A stretch of 64,000 nt of DNA. Origin: Phycisphaerales bacterium UBA7800 (GTDB taxonomy: Bacteria; Planctomycetota; Phycisphaerae; Phycisphaerales; Phycisphaeraceae). The notes below the pieces were generated by a model. The model had not been told where the DNA came from. It searched no databases and saw nothing but the letters and a program-made list of their open reading frames with translations. The stretch spans positions 154,717 to 218,716 of the forward strand of contig DLCK01000026.1 in the NCBI GenBank assembly GCA_002480565.1. Reading direction: 5' to 3'. A program made the translations under genes and the position numbers. Of the stretch, positions 52,653 to 60,898 are shown piece by piece (position 1 is the stretch's first letter; each line of letters opens with the position of its first letter).

Positions 52653-54821
52653 ATGAACGACACTGTCGACGAAAACACACCGATCAGCGATTTGCCCAAC
52701 GAGGTTCTTTTTCTTAACCGTGAAGCAAGTTGGCTGGAGTTTAATCGCCGTGTGCTGCATGAAGCGCTCGACGAACGTACGCCGCTACTTGAACGTGTTG
52801 CGTTTTTAGCGATCTTCAATTCCAACCTTGACGAGTTTTTTCAAAAGCGCGTCGGCGGACTTAAACGGCAGATCAATGCTGGTGTCACCACACGTACCGT
52901 TGACGGTTTAACTGCACAGGAACAGCTTGCTCTGATCCGGTCGATGGTGCTTGAGGATTTGCAGACACAGGCGGATTGCTTTGAACAGAAGGTCAAACCT
53001 GCCTTGGCCGAGGAAGGTATTCATCTGCTTAAGTGGGACGAATTGACCGAGGAAGAAAAGCAGTTCACCGATGATTATTTTGAAGCCAATCTTTTCCCGG
53101 TACTCACGCCTTTGGCTGTGGACCCTGGGCATCCGTTCCCGTTTATCAGTAATTTGTCGACGTCGCTGGGCGTGATCCTGCGTTATCCTGATGGCGTTTC
53201 GCGTCATGATGATGCCGAGACAGGTGAGATTCAATTTGCCCGTGTGAAGGTGCCCCGGATGCTGCCCCGCTGGGTGAAACTCGGTGAAGGTGGCGAGAAC
53301 TATCGGTTTATTCACCTTGAGGATTTAATTTACCAATACCTTGATCGCCTGTTTGAAGGGATGATTATTGAGGACGCCATGCCGTTTCGCATTTCGCGTA
53401 ATGCCGATGTGGAGCGTGACGAGGAAGACGCAGAAGACCTTTTGGAGTTGGTTGAGCAGGAGCTTCGCGAGCGTCGCTTTGCCAAGGTTATTCGCCTTGA
53501 GGTGCCAACCAATCCCAATGAAAAGATGGTTCGCTTTCTCATTGAGGAATTGGAGCTTGAGGAGTCGGATGTCTACATCATGCCTTCGGAGTTGGATTTT
53601 ACGGACCTGTGGCTGATCAACGGTCTTGGGATTCCCAAGCTCTCCAACAAGCCCTGGTCCCCGCAGACGCCGGTGCGATTGACTGACACTGAAGCGGATA
53701 TTTTCAGCATCATCCGTGGTGGTGACATTTTGGTGCACCATCCCTATGAGTCCTTTTCCAGCAGTGTGGAACGGTTCATCGCTGCTGCTGCGCGTGATCC
53801 GAAAGTCGTTGCCATCAAGCTCACGTTGTATCGCACCGCCAAGGATTCGCCGTTTATCCCGCAGTTGATTCGTGCTGCTGAGGAAGGCAAGCAGGTCGTC
53901 GTCCTTGTGGAACTCTCTGCACGCTTCGACGAAGAACGCAATGTGCAACTTGCCCAGACCCTTGAAAAAGCAGGCATTCACGTGGTGTATGGCCTCGTCG
54001 GACTCAAGACACATACCAAGACCGCCTTGGTCGTCCGCCAGGAAACCGAAGGCATGCGATCCTACTGTCACATCGGAACCGGTAACTACAACTCCAAGAC
54101 CGCCAACCTCTATACCGACCTTGGCCTCTTTACCTGCAAGCCCCACATCACCGGTGAACTGACTCAGGTCTTCCACTTCCTCACCGGCAGAAGTCTCAAA
54201 CGTGATTTCAAACACCTGCTCGTTGCACCCATTAACATGAAGCGTCGGTTCTACGAACTTATCGACCGTGAAATCACACACACCGTGGCATGGAAAGAAC
54301 GTGGCGGTGATCCCAATGATCCAAACCGCCCACGTATCATCGCCAAGATGAACAGCCTCGAAGACCGGGGCATCTGTCGCAAACTCTACGAAGCCTCGCG
54401 TGCGGGTGTGAAGATCGACTTAAACGTCCGCGGATTCTGCTGCCTTAAACCTGGTGTGCCAGGGCTAAGTGACAATATCAAACTCATCAGCGTCATTGGT
54501 CGATTCCTCGAACACGAACGTATTTACCACTTCCACAACGATGGCAACCCGCAGTACTTCATCGGCTCAGCGGACTGGATGTATCGCAACCTCAACAACC
54601 GCGTGGAATGCATCACACCCATCGAAGAACCGTCCCTGCAAAAGAAACTCTGGCATATCCTTGAAACCCTGTTTAACGATCACCGACAGGCATGGGACAT
54701 GGATGCCAACGGCAAGTACACACAGCGAGTCCCGCAAGATGAGTCGCAGGAAATCGGCACCCATGACATCCTCATGGATGCCACCCGCCGTGAAATCCTG
54801 GGCATCACCGGTAAAGCATAA
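52653..54821 (+). CDS. ppk1: Polyphosphate kinase 1
   Basis: A 722-residue cytoplasmic enzyme that reversibly polymerises the gamma-phosphate of ATP into polyphosphate. The four PPK1 domains are recognisable: N-domain from LNREASWLEFNRRVL (about residue 22), head domain, and the C1/C2 catalytic domains, with HIGTGNYNSKTANLYTDLGL carrying the phosphorylated His and IYHFHNDGNPQYFIGSADWMYRNLNNR late. Length is typical. AGGAAG is placed seven bases before the ATG. No ppx or phosphate-uptake gene is adjacent. Confidence 0.97.
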   Translation: MNDTVDENTPISDLPNEVLFLNREASWLEFNRRVLHEALDERTPLLERVAFLAIFNSNLDEFFQKRVGGLKRQINAGVTTRTVDGLTAQEQLALIRSMVLEDLQTQADCFEQKVKPALAEEGIHLLKWDELTEEEKQFTDDYFEANLFPVLTPLAVDPGHPFPFISNLSTSLGVILRYPDGVSRHDDAETGEIQFARVKVPRMLPRWVKLGEGGENYRFIHLEDLIYQYLDRLFEGMIIEDAMPFRISRNADVERDEEDAEDLLELVEQELRERRFAKVIRLEVPTNPNEKMVRFLIEELELEESDVYIMPSELDFTDLWLINGLGIPKLSNKPWSPQTPVRLTDTEADIFSIIRGGDILVHHPYESFSSSVERFIAAAARDPKVVAIKLTLYRTAKDSPFIPQLIRAAEEGKQVVVLVELSARFDEERNVQLAQTLEKAGIHVVYGLVGLKTHTKTALVVRQETEGMRSYCHIGTGNYNSKTANLYTDLGLFTCKPHITGELTQVFHFLTGRSLKRDFKHLLVAPINMKRRFYELIDREITHTVAWKERGGDPNDPNRPRIIAKMNSLEDRGICRKLYEASRAGVKIDLNVRGFCCLKPGVPGLSDNIKLISVIGRFLEHERIYHFHNDGNPQYFIGSADWMYRNLNNRVECITPIEEPSLQKKLWHILETLFNDHRQAWDMDANGKYTQRVPQDESQEIGTHDILMDATRREILGITGKA

Positions 54822-54860
54822 CCCCCGGAACCTCCCCGGAATCCCCCGGAAGTTTGTTTT

Positions 54861-54891
54861 CAAACCGCTTACGGTTTAACGCTGCAACACT
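54861..54891. repeat. AAACCGCTTRCGG...GCTGCAACA short repeat, copy 2
   Basis: CAAACCGCTTACGGTTTAAC, then GCTGCAACAC, nearly the same as the element at 7768-7797. It lies between ppk1 and the threonine leader. Confidence 0.55.
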
Positions 54892-54910
54892 CGCCGTCAA
54901 ACCATGATCC

Positions 54911-54919
54911 TGATATAGT
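54911..54919 (+). promoter_or_regulatory. Extended -10 promoter element for the thrS leader
   Basis: TG-A-TATAGT fits the extended -10 pattern TGnTATAAT. It ends nine bases before the leader ATG at 54929, so the transcript would have almost no untranslated leader. No -35 match is visible, which an extended -10 can compensate. Confidence 0.45.
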
Positions 54920-54928
54920 GCAACCAAG

Positions 54929-54988
54929 ATGATCAACAACACCACAACCACGACAACGACTATCACGCCCGGAACCACTTCCGGGTAG
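54929..54988 (+). CDS. Threonine-rich leader peptide of a thrS attenuator
   Basis: A 19-codon ORF encoding MINNTTTTTTTITPGTTSG: seven Thr codons in a row and ten in all, using all four Thr codons. The composition and layout resemble E. coli ThrL, the leader of the thr operon attenuator. A hairpin (CCCGGAA 54968-54974, TTCCGGG 54979-54985) overlaps the last codons, and a terminator follows at 55037-55067, upstream of thrS. Ribosome stalling at Thr codons under threonine or charged-tRNA-Thr shortage would be expected to favour read-through into thrS. There is no Shine-Dalgarno; translation may start from a near-leaderless transcript. Confidence 0.8.
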   Translation: MINNTTTTTTTITPGTTSG

Positions 54989-55067
54989 ACGTGTCGCGAG
55001 TTGTTTGAAATCATCAAACATGATTGAATAACCATCACGACCGTCTCTAAACAGGCGGTCGTTTTTT
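54968..55067 (+). promoter_or_regulatory. Threonine attenuator: pause hairpin, possible antiterminator, terminator
   Basis: The first hairpin pairs 54968-54974 with 54979-54985. The terminator hairpin pairs ACGACCG (55037-55043) with CGGTCGT (55056-55062), extended by C-G and a wobble pair, followed by T6 (55062-55067). GGT and CGTG within 54984-54993 could instead pair with CACGACC at 55036-55042, with an AGA bulge, as an antiterminator; this region would be covered by a ribosome at the leader stop codon 54986-54988. That is the arrangement needed for classical attenuation. The pairing is by eye. Confidence 0.72.
55037..55067 (+). terminator. Attenuator terminator upstream of thrS
   Basis: Stem of seven Watson-Crick pairs plus two more, and a T6 run, 174 bases before the thrS ATG. 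It follows no gene other than the leader peptide, so it is a premature terminator. Confidence 0.85.
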
Positions 55068-55090
55068 ATTGGAAAACAAGGCTTTTTTTA

Positions 55091-55181
55091 ACCACAGAGA
55101 CACAGAGACACAGAGTTAAAAAACAAAGCAGAGATCATCTTCCTGATTTTTTCAGGCTCTGTGACTCTGTGCCTCTGTGGT
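55091..55181. repeat. CACAGAG-type inverted repeat, copy 4
   Basis: ACCACAGAGACACAGAGACACAGAG-type left arm and CTCTGTGACTCTGTGCCTCTGTGGT-type right arm, about 40 bases apart. It lies in the thrS leader between the attenuator terminator and the ribosome-binding site. Confidence 0.85.
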
Positions 55182-55240
55182 GAATGCCTTTTAAGCGCGA
55201 TACACTATCCAACTCGCAAAAAACTCAGGAGTCCGACACG

Positions 55241-57490
55241 ATGAAAGTCACCCTTCCCGACGGAAGCATTAAAGAATTCGATAATCCGGTCAGCGCCTAC
55301 GACGTGGCGGCCTCCATTGGGGCAGGTTTGGCCAAGGCAGCTATCGGTGCCAAAGTCAACGGCACACTCACCGACCTGCACCGGCAACTCCCCGATGACT
55401 GTCAGCTTGCCATCATCACCGCACCACGCGTGGACAAAAAGGGACGCTCCAAGGGCGAACCCGATCCTGATGCGCTGTACCTGCTGCGTCACTCCACCGC
55501 CCACGTGATGGCAGAAGCAATCTGCGATATTTGGCCAGAAGCCAAACTTGCTTACGGCCCACCATTGGACAATGGATTTTACTACGACATCAAACTCGAC
55601 ACGCCGATTAGCACGGATGACTTCGCCAAAATCGAAGAAGAGATGAAAAAAATTGTCGAAGAAAATCGGCAGTTCAACCGCTATGACCTGCCTATCGACA
55701 AAGGTATGGCCAAGCTCCAAGCTGAAGGCAACAAGTATAAAATTGATAACGCTAAGAAGGCCATTGATGGTGGTTCTAAAACTCTAAGTTGGTACATCAC
55801 TGGTACACCGCAACTTATCAATGCCGAATATGACAACGGGCAATTTAACGGGTATGAATTACGACTTGGCGAAGGGGTTGAAACTCTTTATTTACCTGTT
55901 GACGCAGTGAAAAATGGAAATATTGATCTTTCCGAAACTATCCCAGGCCCATCTGGTATTCGCAATAAAGTCCATGATGATTCATGGAAAAAAAAACAAG
56001 CCGACTGGGAAGACCTTTGCATGGGACCCCACGTCCCCAACACCTCGGTCATCGGCGCGTTTAAAGTCATGAGCATTGCACAATCGCATTGGCATGGTGA
56101 TATCGAATCCGATGCCTTCCAGCGTGTCTATGGCACGGCGTTCTTCAATCCCGGTGACCTTGAAGACCACATGGAAAAACTCGAAGAAGCCCGCAAACGC
56201 GATCACCGTGTGGTCGGCCGCAAGCTTGGACTCTTTGAAATTAATGATGAAGTCGGCCAAGGCCTGATCCTCTGGAAACCCAATGGTGCTACCGTTCGCC
56301 AGGAGTTACAGAACTTCATCCTCGAGCACCTTGAACGCCAAGGCTACAAGCAGGTCTTCACGCCTCACATTGGCAAGTTGGATTTGTATCGCACGTCCGG
56401 CCACTACCCGTATTACTCCGACTCGCAGTTCCCGCCACTAGTTGACCGTGAGACGATTGTGAAGCTCGGTGATGAAGGTTGTAGCTGTAGTGAGTTGGCC
56501 AACCACCTTGAAAAAGGCGAGATTGACGGCTACCTGCTTAAGCCGATGAACTGCCCGATGCACATCAAGATTTTTGACTCCGAGAAGCGCAGCTACCGCG
56601 ATCTGCCCATCCGCCTTGCCGAGTTCGGCACGGTGTATCGCTGGGAACAGTCCGGTGAACTGGGGGGTATGACGCGCGTCCGCGGCTTTACCCAGGATGA
56701 TGCACATCTGTTTGTCACCCCTGACCAGTTGGCCAAGGAAGTGCTCGGTTGTATCGAACTCGTCAAGATCGTCTTCAAGACCTTGGGGATGGATGACTAC
56801 CGCGTCCGCGTGGGTCTGCGTGATCCGGATTCCACCAAGTTTGTGGGCAATAGCGACGATTGGGACTTGGCTGAAAAGGCATGTCTGGATGCCGCTGAAT
56901 CACTGGGTGTTCCCTTTAGCAAGGAACCGGGTGAAGCTGCGTTTTACGGCCCGAAGATCGACTTTGTGGTCAAGGATGTCATCGGTCGCGAATGGCAACT
57001 GGGCACCGTGCAGGTGGACTACCAACTGCCTCAACGGTTTAAGCTCGAATACATCGGTTCGGACAATGCTGCCCATGTGCCGGTGATGATCCATCGTGCA
57101 CCGTTTGGTTCGATGGAACGATTTGTGGGCGTGCTCATTGAACACTTCAACGGTGCGTTCCCCTTGTGGCTTGCCCCTGAGCAGGTCCGCGTGCTGCCGA
57201 TTTCTGACAAGTTCACGGACTATGCGGATAAGGTCTATGCAGCGCTGAAGGATCAGGGCATGCGGGTGACGATGGACTGTTCCAACGAACGGGTCAACGC
57301 GAAAATCAAAGCCGCCCAGGAGATGAAGGTGCCTTACATGCTCGTCGTCGGTGGCCGCGATGCCGAAGGTGGCACGGTCAGTGTCCGCGAACGCAGCTAT
57401 GGCGACATGGGCGCTCTGAGTCTCGAAGACTTCGTCACCCAAGCCAAAGCCGAAGTTGTCAGCAAGGGTGAATCACGGGTGAAGGTTTAA
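55241..57490 (+). CDS. thrS: Threonyl-tRNA synthetase with an extra insert in the editing region
   Basis: A 749-residue class II synthetase charging tRNA-Thr. TGS domain (residues about 1-62), editing domain N2/SAD with HSTAHVMAEAI (about 85) and CMGPH (about 258), catalytic core with the zinc ligands in MNCPMH, DDAHLF and MIHRAPFGSMERF, and anticodon-binding domain at the end. About 64 residues between roughly 188 and 252 have no counterpart in the usual ThrS layout and are AT-rich. The start ATG 55241 has AGGAG upstream; 19 further in-frame codons partly from a repeat are rejected. Preceded by a threonine attenuator. Confidence 0.97.
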   Translation: MKVTLPDGSIKEFDNPVSAYDVAASIGAGLAKAAIGAKVNGTLTDLHRQLPDDCQLAIITAPRVDKKGRSKGEPDPDALYLLRHSTAHVMAEAICDIWPEAKLAYGPPLDNGFYYDIKLDTPISTDDFAKIEEEMKKIVEENRQFNRYDLPIDKGMAKLQAEGNKYKIDNAKKAIDGGSKTLSWYITGTPQLINAEYDNGQFNGYELRLGEGVETLYLPVDAVKNGNIDLSETIPGPSGIRNKVHDDSWKKKQADWEDLCMGPHVPNTSVIGAFKVMSIAQSHWHGDIESDAFQRVYGTAFFNPGDLEDHMEKLEEARKRDHRVVGRKLGLFEINDEVGQGLILWKPNGATVRQELQNFILEHLERQGYKQVFTPHIGKLDLYRTSGHYPYYSDSQFPPLVDRETIVKLGDEGCSCSELANHLEKGEIDGYLLKPMNCPMHIKIFDSEKRSYRDLPIRLAEFGTVYRWEQSGELGGMTRVRGFTQDDAHLFVTPDQLAKEVLGCIELVKIVFKTLGMDDYRVRVGLRDPDSTKFVGNSDDWDLAEKACLDAAESLGVPFSKEPGEAAFYGPKIDFVVKDVIGREWQLGTVQVDYQLPQRFKLEYIGSDNAAHVPVMIHRAPFGSMERFVGVLIEHFNGAFPLWLAPEQVRVLPISDKFTDYADKVYAALKDQGMRVTMDCSNERVNAKIKAAQEMKVPYMLVVGGRDAEGGTVSVRERSYGDMGALSLEDFVTQAKAEVVSKGESRVKV

Positions 57491-57521
57491 GCTGGTAGTA
57501 ATCAAAAATTCAAAGCAACAA

Positions 57522-57568
57522 TAACAATAGCGACGACACTTCTACGGATGTGTCGTCGCTGTTGTTTT
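57522..57568 (+). terminator. Intrinsic terminator after thrS
   Basis: An 11-bp perfect stem, AGCGACGACAC (57529-57539) and GTGTCGTCGCT (57550-57560), is followed by GTTGTTTTAT. Confidence 0.85.
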
Positions 57569-57645
57569 ATTCCTGATACAATTTTGACATTGCATCTTGA
57601 TGCTGATTGCTGATACTAAACAGCGGACATTCTCGGAGACACCTC

Positions 57646-58131
57646 ATGCAAGATTCGGAATCGACGGATGGGACGCTGGATGGTTCGATGCCACCGTTGG
57701 CGCGGGGGTTGGTGATCGTTGCGGGTTACGGGCCGGTGGGGCGGGTGGTTTGTGACATGCTTGAGGCTGCACGTTTTGAGGTGACGGTGATTGATATCAA
57801 TCAGCGAACGACTGAAAAACAGCATCCGCATAAACGTCAATTCGTGCTTGGTGATGTGCGTGATCCAACGGTGTTGATCGAAGCAGGGATTCGCAAAGCA
57901 ACCGCATTGATCCTTGGCATTCCCAATGAGGATCAGGCGGTGATTGCCTGTCGTGTTGCCAGGGAGTTGAGCCCCAATATTTACATTGCTGCTCGGACGA
58001 ACTTCGTGAGTAAAGGTTTGCTGGCCACGCAGGCCGGCGCGGATCACGTGGTGATTGAAGAGGTCATTACTGCTCAGGCGATGAAGGAAGCGGTCATGAA
58101 GCACTTGGTTGATATCAATGAAGCGGATTGA
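57646..58131 (+). CDS. TrkA-N (RCK-type) NAD-binding protein
   Basis: A 161-residue Rossmann-fold protein: LVIVAGYGPVGRVVCDMLEAA (GxGxxG, about residues 22-42), VTVIDINQR (acidic residue binding the nucleotide ribose) and FVLGDVRDPTVLIEAGI. The family regulates K+ channels or Trk/Kef transporters through NAD or nucleotide binding. The usual C-terminal TrkA_C domain and any membrane part are absent, and no K+ transporter is adjacent, so its partner is unknown. ATG 57646 has GGAG seven bases upstream. Confidence 0.87.
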   Translation: MQDSESTDGTLDGSMPPLARGLVIVAGYGPVGRVVCDMLEAARFEVTVIDINQRTTEKQHPHKRQFVLGDVRDPTVLIEAGIRKATALILGIPNEDQAVIACRVARELSPNIYIAARTNFVSKGLLATQAGADHVVIEEVITAQAMKEAVMKHLVDINEAD

Positions 58132-58223
58132 TGAGATGCTGGTTTAGTCTGTCACAGCGTTCCGTCAGATTCACTTTGTTCATCTGGCGGCTTGGGTTAA
58201 AAAGTTCAATCTTACAATCTGGT

Positions 58224-60137
58224 TTAGATATCCGCAGGCGTGAGGCTTGGCGCAGCGTTCAATTGCACGGGGATGCTCAGTGTAAAGATTGAACCTTTGT
58301 TTTTCCCATCGGAGTGAGCATTGATGCTGCCGCCCAGTTCGCGGACCGCCATGGCTGCCGAGTGCAGGCCGACACCTCGTGCGCTGGGGCGGGTGGTGTA
58401 GCCGTTGTCAAAGATGTTGGGCAGTTGCTGCGGGTCAATGCCACAGCCTGTGTCATGGATGGTGATTTGCAGGATTGAATCGTCGATGAGTTGAGCAGCG
58501 ATATGTAATCGACGTTGCGATGACTCAACCATCGCCAAAGCATGTCGGGCATTGGTGATGATATTGGTCAGTGCCTGAGCCAGTCGATAAGCATCAAGTT
58601 TAAGCAGCTGTTTAATGGCCACATTCACCCGGACCTGGACTTGTTGGTTCTGAATATCTTCAGCGTCAATGGCCAGGATATCGTCGATCATCCGCTGAAC
58701 GTCGGTGTTGACACACATAGCTTGGTTATTACCACTGTTGGATGGCAAGACCGGGCGGACGAGTTGGCGGATATGTTCCATTTTGCTTTGGATGGAGAGC
58801 ATGTCCTCTTCGATTGCTCTGTTTTCAGCTTGATCCCAATTAAGTACCACATCATGCTCAGTATTTCGGATTGCTTTGTTGAGCAATATGCGTCGCGTCA
58901 CGACAAGCAACACCAGCATGGTAAGCAATTCGAGACCCACGAACCACAGTGCCAACTTAAGCGAAGCCTTGTCCGCAGGTTTGATAAACGTGGAGACCGG
59001 GACAACCATGACCACGTTCCAATAGGTCCGGGGCATGTGAAAAACACTGACCATGCAGGGTTCATCCATCAGCGGCATTCGCTCGAGTCTCATCCGCCGA
59101 ACCTTGCGTGGGTTGACTGCTTTAATCCGAGTCTGGTCGAACATCGAGGCGATGAGTATTTGTGTTTGTTCCTGGGAAAGTGTTGGATACTTGCGGTGTA
59201 ATTCATTGACACGTTGTGAGAAGTTAGCCATGTTCTGCTGAGCGTTTTGAATCATGCGGATGTTCATCTCGTCATGCAGTTCACGTATTCGTGACATCCC
59301 CGGCAGAGTCTGTGTGACATCTTTAAGCTGAAGGTATTGGGTGCTGAGGTTGCCAGCTTCGTCAGGTTGTTCAGTTCGAACCATGTCCATATGCGGGAAG
59401 GCCACGAAACGACTTTCACGATCGACGACAAACATGTACCCACCGGTGGATTGTGCATCCTTGCGTAGCGATTGGTTGAGTCCATCGAGTTTCAGGTCGA
59501 TGGTCGCCACACCGTTGAAGGATTCATCTTTGTAGATGGGAACCGTGCAGGTGACCATTGGTTGCAGTGAATAGGGGTCGGTGTAGGAATGCGACCAGAT
59601 GGCTGAGGATGGCGGATAGTATCGACCGGGGATGTACCAGTGTTCCTGGTGATAGCCGGGGCCTTGTGGGTTGTTGTAGTCGTCGTAGTACTTGAGGGTG
59701 CCGTTGGGCTGCATACCCCAGAAAAAGCTGTTACGTTCGACCTTAGGATCAAAGGCAAAGGGTTCAGGCCAGATCCCACCGCCTGCGACAACGTCTTTCA
59801 TATCACTGGGAATGACAATTTGCCCAAAGAGTTTTTGATAGGTTTGAATGTCAGGGTCCAAGACCTTGGCCAGGTCCGCCATGACACGTGTCTGGTTTTG
59901 GGCTTCAAGGATCAGGGCATTGAGGTCCGAGACCACGCGCAGGCCGATCTGCTCGGTATGATCTTCGCCTTGCTCGATAAGCAGTGTCCGCTGGACGGTG
60001 TAGATCATCGTGACGCTGGAAGCCACGAGAAGTCCGAAGATTGCCAGAAAGCTGAAACTCAGACGGAAGGATAGGTTCTGATGCCAATGGCGCACCAGAC
60101 GCGAGAAAAGCGTATTGGGGCTGACGAATTTACTCAT
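58224..60137 (-). CDS. Cache-domain sensor histidine kinase-like protein
   Basis: A 637-residue membrane sensor. First membrane segment about residues 22-48, a double-Cache-type external domain about 50-395 (GGGIWPEPFAFD, SHSYTDPYSLQPMVTCTVPIYKDESFNGVATIDLKL), second membrane segment about 395-418, cytoplasmic helices, and a C-terminal GHKL ATPase (N-box ALTNIITNARHAL, G1 HDTGCGID, G2 GVGLHSAAMAVRELGG). No clear HisKA phospho-accepting box is seen; the best candidate His is in MEHIRQLVRP. No response regulator is adjacent. It may sense small organic ligands, as Cache domains do. Confidence 0.85.
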   Translation of the reverse strand: MSKFVSPNTLFSRLVRHWHQNLSFRLSFSFLAIFGLLVASSVTMIYTVQRTLLIEQGEDHTEQIGLRVVSDLNALILEAQNQTRVMADLAKVLDPDIQTYQKLFGQIVIPSDMKDVVAGGGIWPEPFAFDPKVERNSFFWGMQPNGTLKYYDDYNNPQGPGYHQEHWYIPGRYYPPSSAIWSHSYTDPYSLQPMVTCTVPIYKDESFNGVATIDLKLDGLNQSLRKDAQSTGGYMFVVDRESRFVAFPHMDMVRTEQPDEAGNLSTQYLQLKDVTQTLPGMSRIRELHDEMNIRMIQNAQQNMANFSQRVNELHRKYPTLSQEQTQILIASMFDQTRIKAVNPRKVRRMRLERMPLMDEPCMVSVFHMPRTYWNVVMVVPVSTFIKPADKASLKLALWFVGLELLTMLVLLVVTRRILLNKAIRNTEHDVVLNWDQAENRAIEEDMLSIQSKMEHIRQLVRPVLPSNSGNNQAMCVNTDVQRMIDDILAIDAEDIQNQQVQVRVNVAIKQLLKLDAYRLAQALTNIITNARHALAMVESSQRRLHIAAQLIDDSILQITIHDTGCGIDPQQLPNIFDNGYTTRPSARGVGLHSAAMAVRELGGSINAHSDGKNKGSIFTLSIPVQLNAAPSLTPADI

Positions 60138-60898
60138 CGGTCAAACCATCTACAAAAAGATTCACCATGGCATTGATACTGGACAAAGTCATATCCATCG
60201 TGAATTTTGAAATTACCAATTCTGATCAGGAGTCAAAAAATCACTCCTGACGTGCTATAGAAATCATCGGGGATTCACCTGATTGTCTTAACCGACGTTT
60301 TGTTTGAAAGTCAGGAATTCACAGGGTTACATTATTGCAACCAGGTGATTTAGGAAGGATTTGCGTCTCAAAGTACCCCAACATGGATCAAATAGGACAA
60401 AATAACCCGACAATCAGGTATTTCTACCATGTGGATTTTAGCAAAGCCTTGCCGATACTTATGTTGGAAGGACAATGATCACGATTCAATTGAGTTTTGT
60501 ATTCAATTGACTCTGTTCAAACAGTGCTTCTGACAAAAGAAGACCTCGGCGGGCTGAAATGAACCTGGACCCCCCCTTGCCTCTGCCGAGGTCTTCTTTT
60601 TTCCCAATCTCACCTGTTCATAACCTTGAAACGAACATAAATAACCAGATTGGCAGCAAGTGCTGTGGGTGTGATTATGCCTTCTCTGAGTTATCAAGTC
60701 TGAGAATGGATGCTGGCAGACAATCGTTCAAATCAACCTGTGGTGGCCAGTAACGGGGTCTGTAAAACGGTTACGCGTGCTCAAAGTGTCATGCTTTTGG
60801 ACAGACATGTCTCAGATCCGCAGACAGCATCGTCATCTTGTCATACAATTGTGGGATACCTGCTTTAATTTCTAGGTCCTACCGCGGGAGTTTTGACG
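60138..60898. other. Long non-coding region, candidate structured RNA on the plus strand
   Basis: A gap of 761 bases between divergent genes. It holds a perfect hairpin (TCAGGAGT 60226-60233, ACTCCTGA 60243-60250). ACCTGATTG at 60277-60285 can pair with CAATCAGGT at 60411-60419 (perfect) or with CAACCAGGT at 60338-60346 (one mismatch). ATTCAATTGA is repeated at 60484 and 60502, and a strong hairpin with T-run lies at 60538-60604. No ORF here looks real. From 60605 to 60898 I see nothing more. Confidence 0.4.
60538..60604 (+). terminator. Orphan intrinsic terminator
   Basis: AAGAAGACCTCGGC and GCCGAGGTCTTCTT form a perfect 14-bp stem with a loop of about 34 bases, followed by TTTTTT on the plus strand. 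No coding sequence precedes it on that strand for over 400 bases, implying an upstream non-coding transcript or a leader that is attenuated. On the minus strand the T-run is poorer. Confidence 0.75.

Noticed and set aside
53325..54281. Minus-strand ORF of 318 residues
   Set aside because: Lies within ppk1, whose motifs are intact on the plus strand.
60559..60753. 64-residue ORF in the long non-coding region
   Set aside because: Begins in the loop of the terminator hairpin, Pro-rich at the start, no Shine-Dalgarno.
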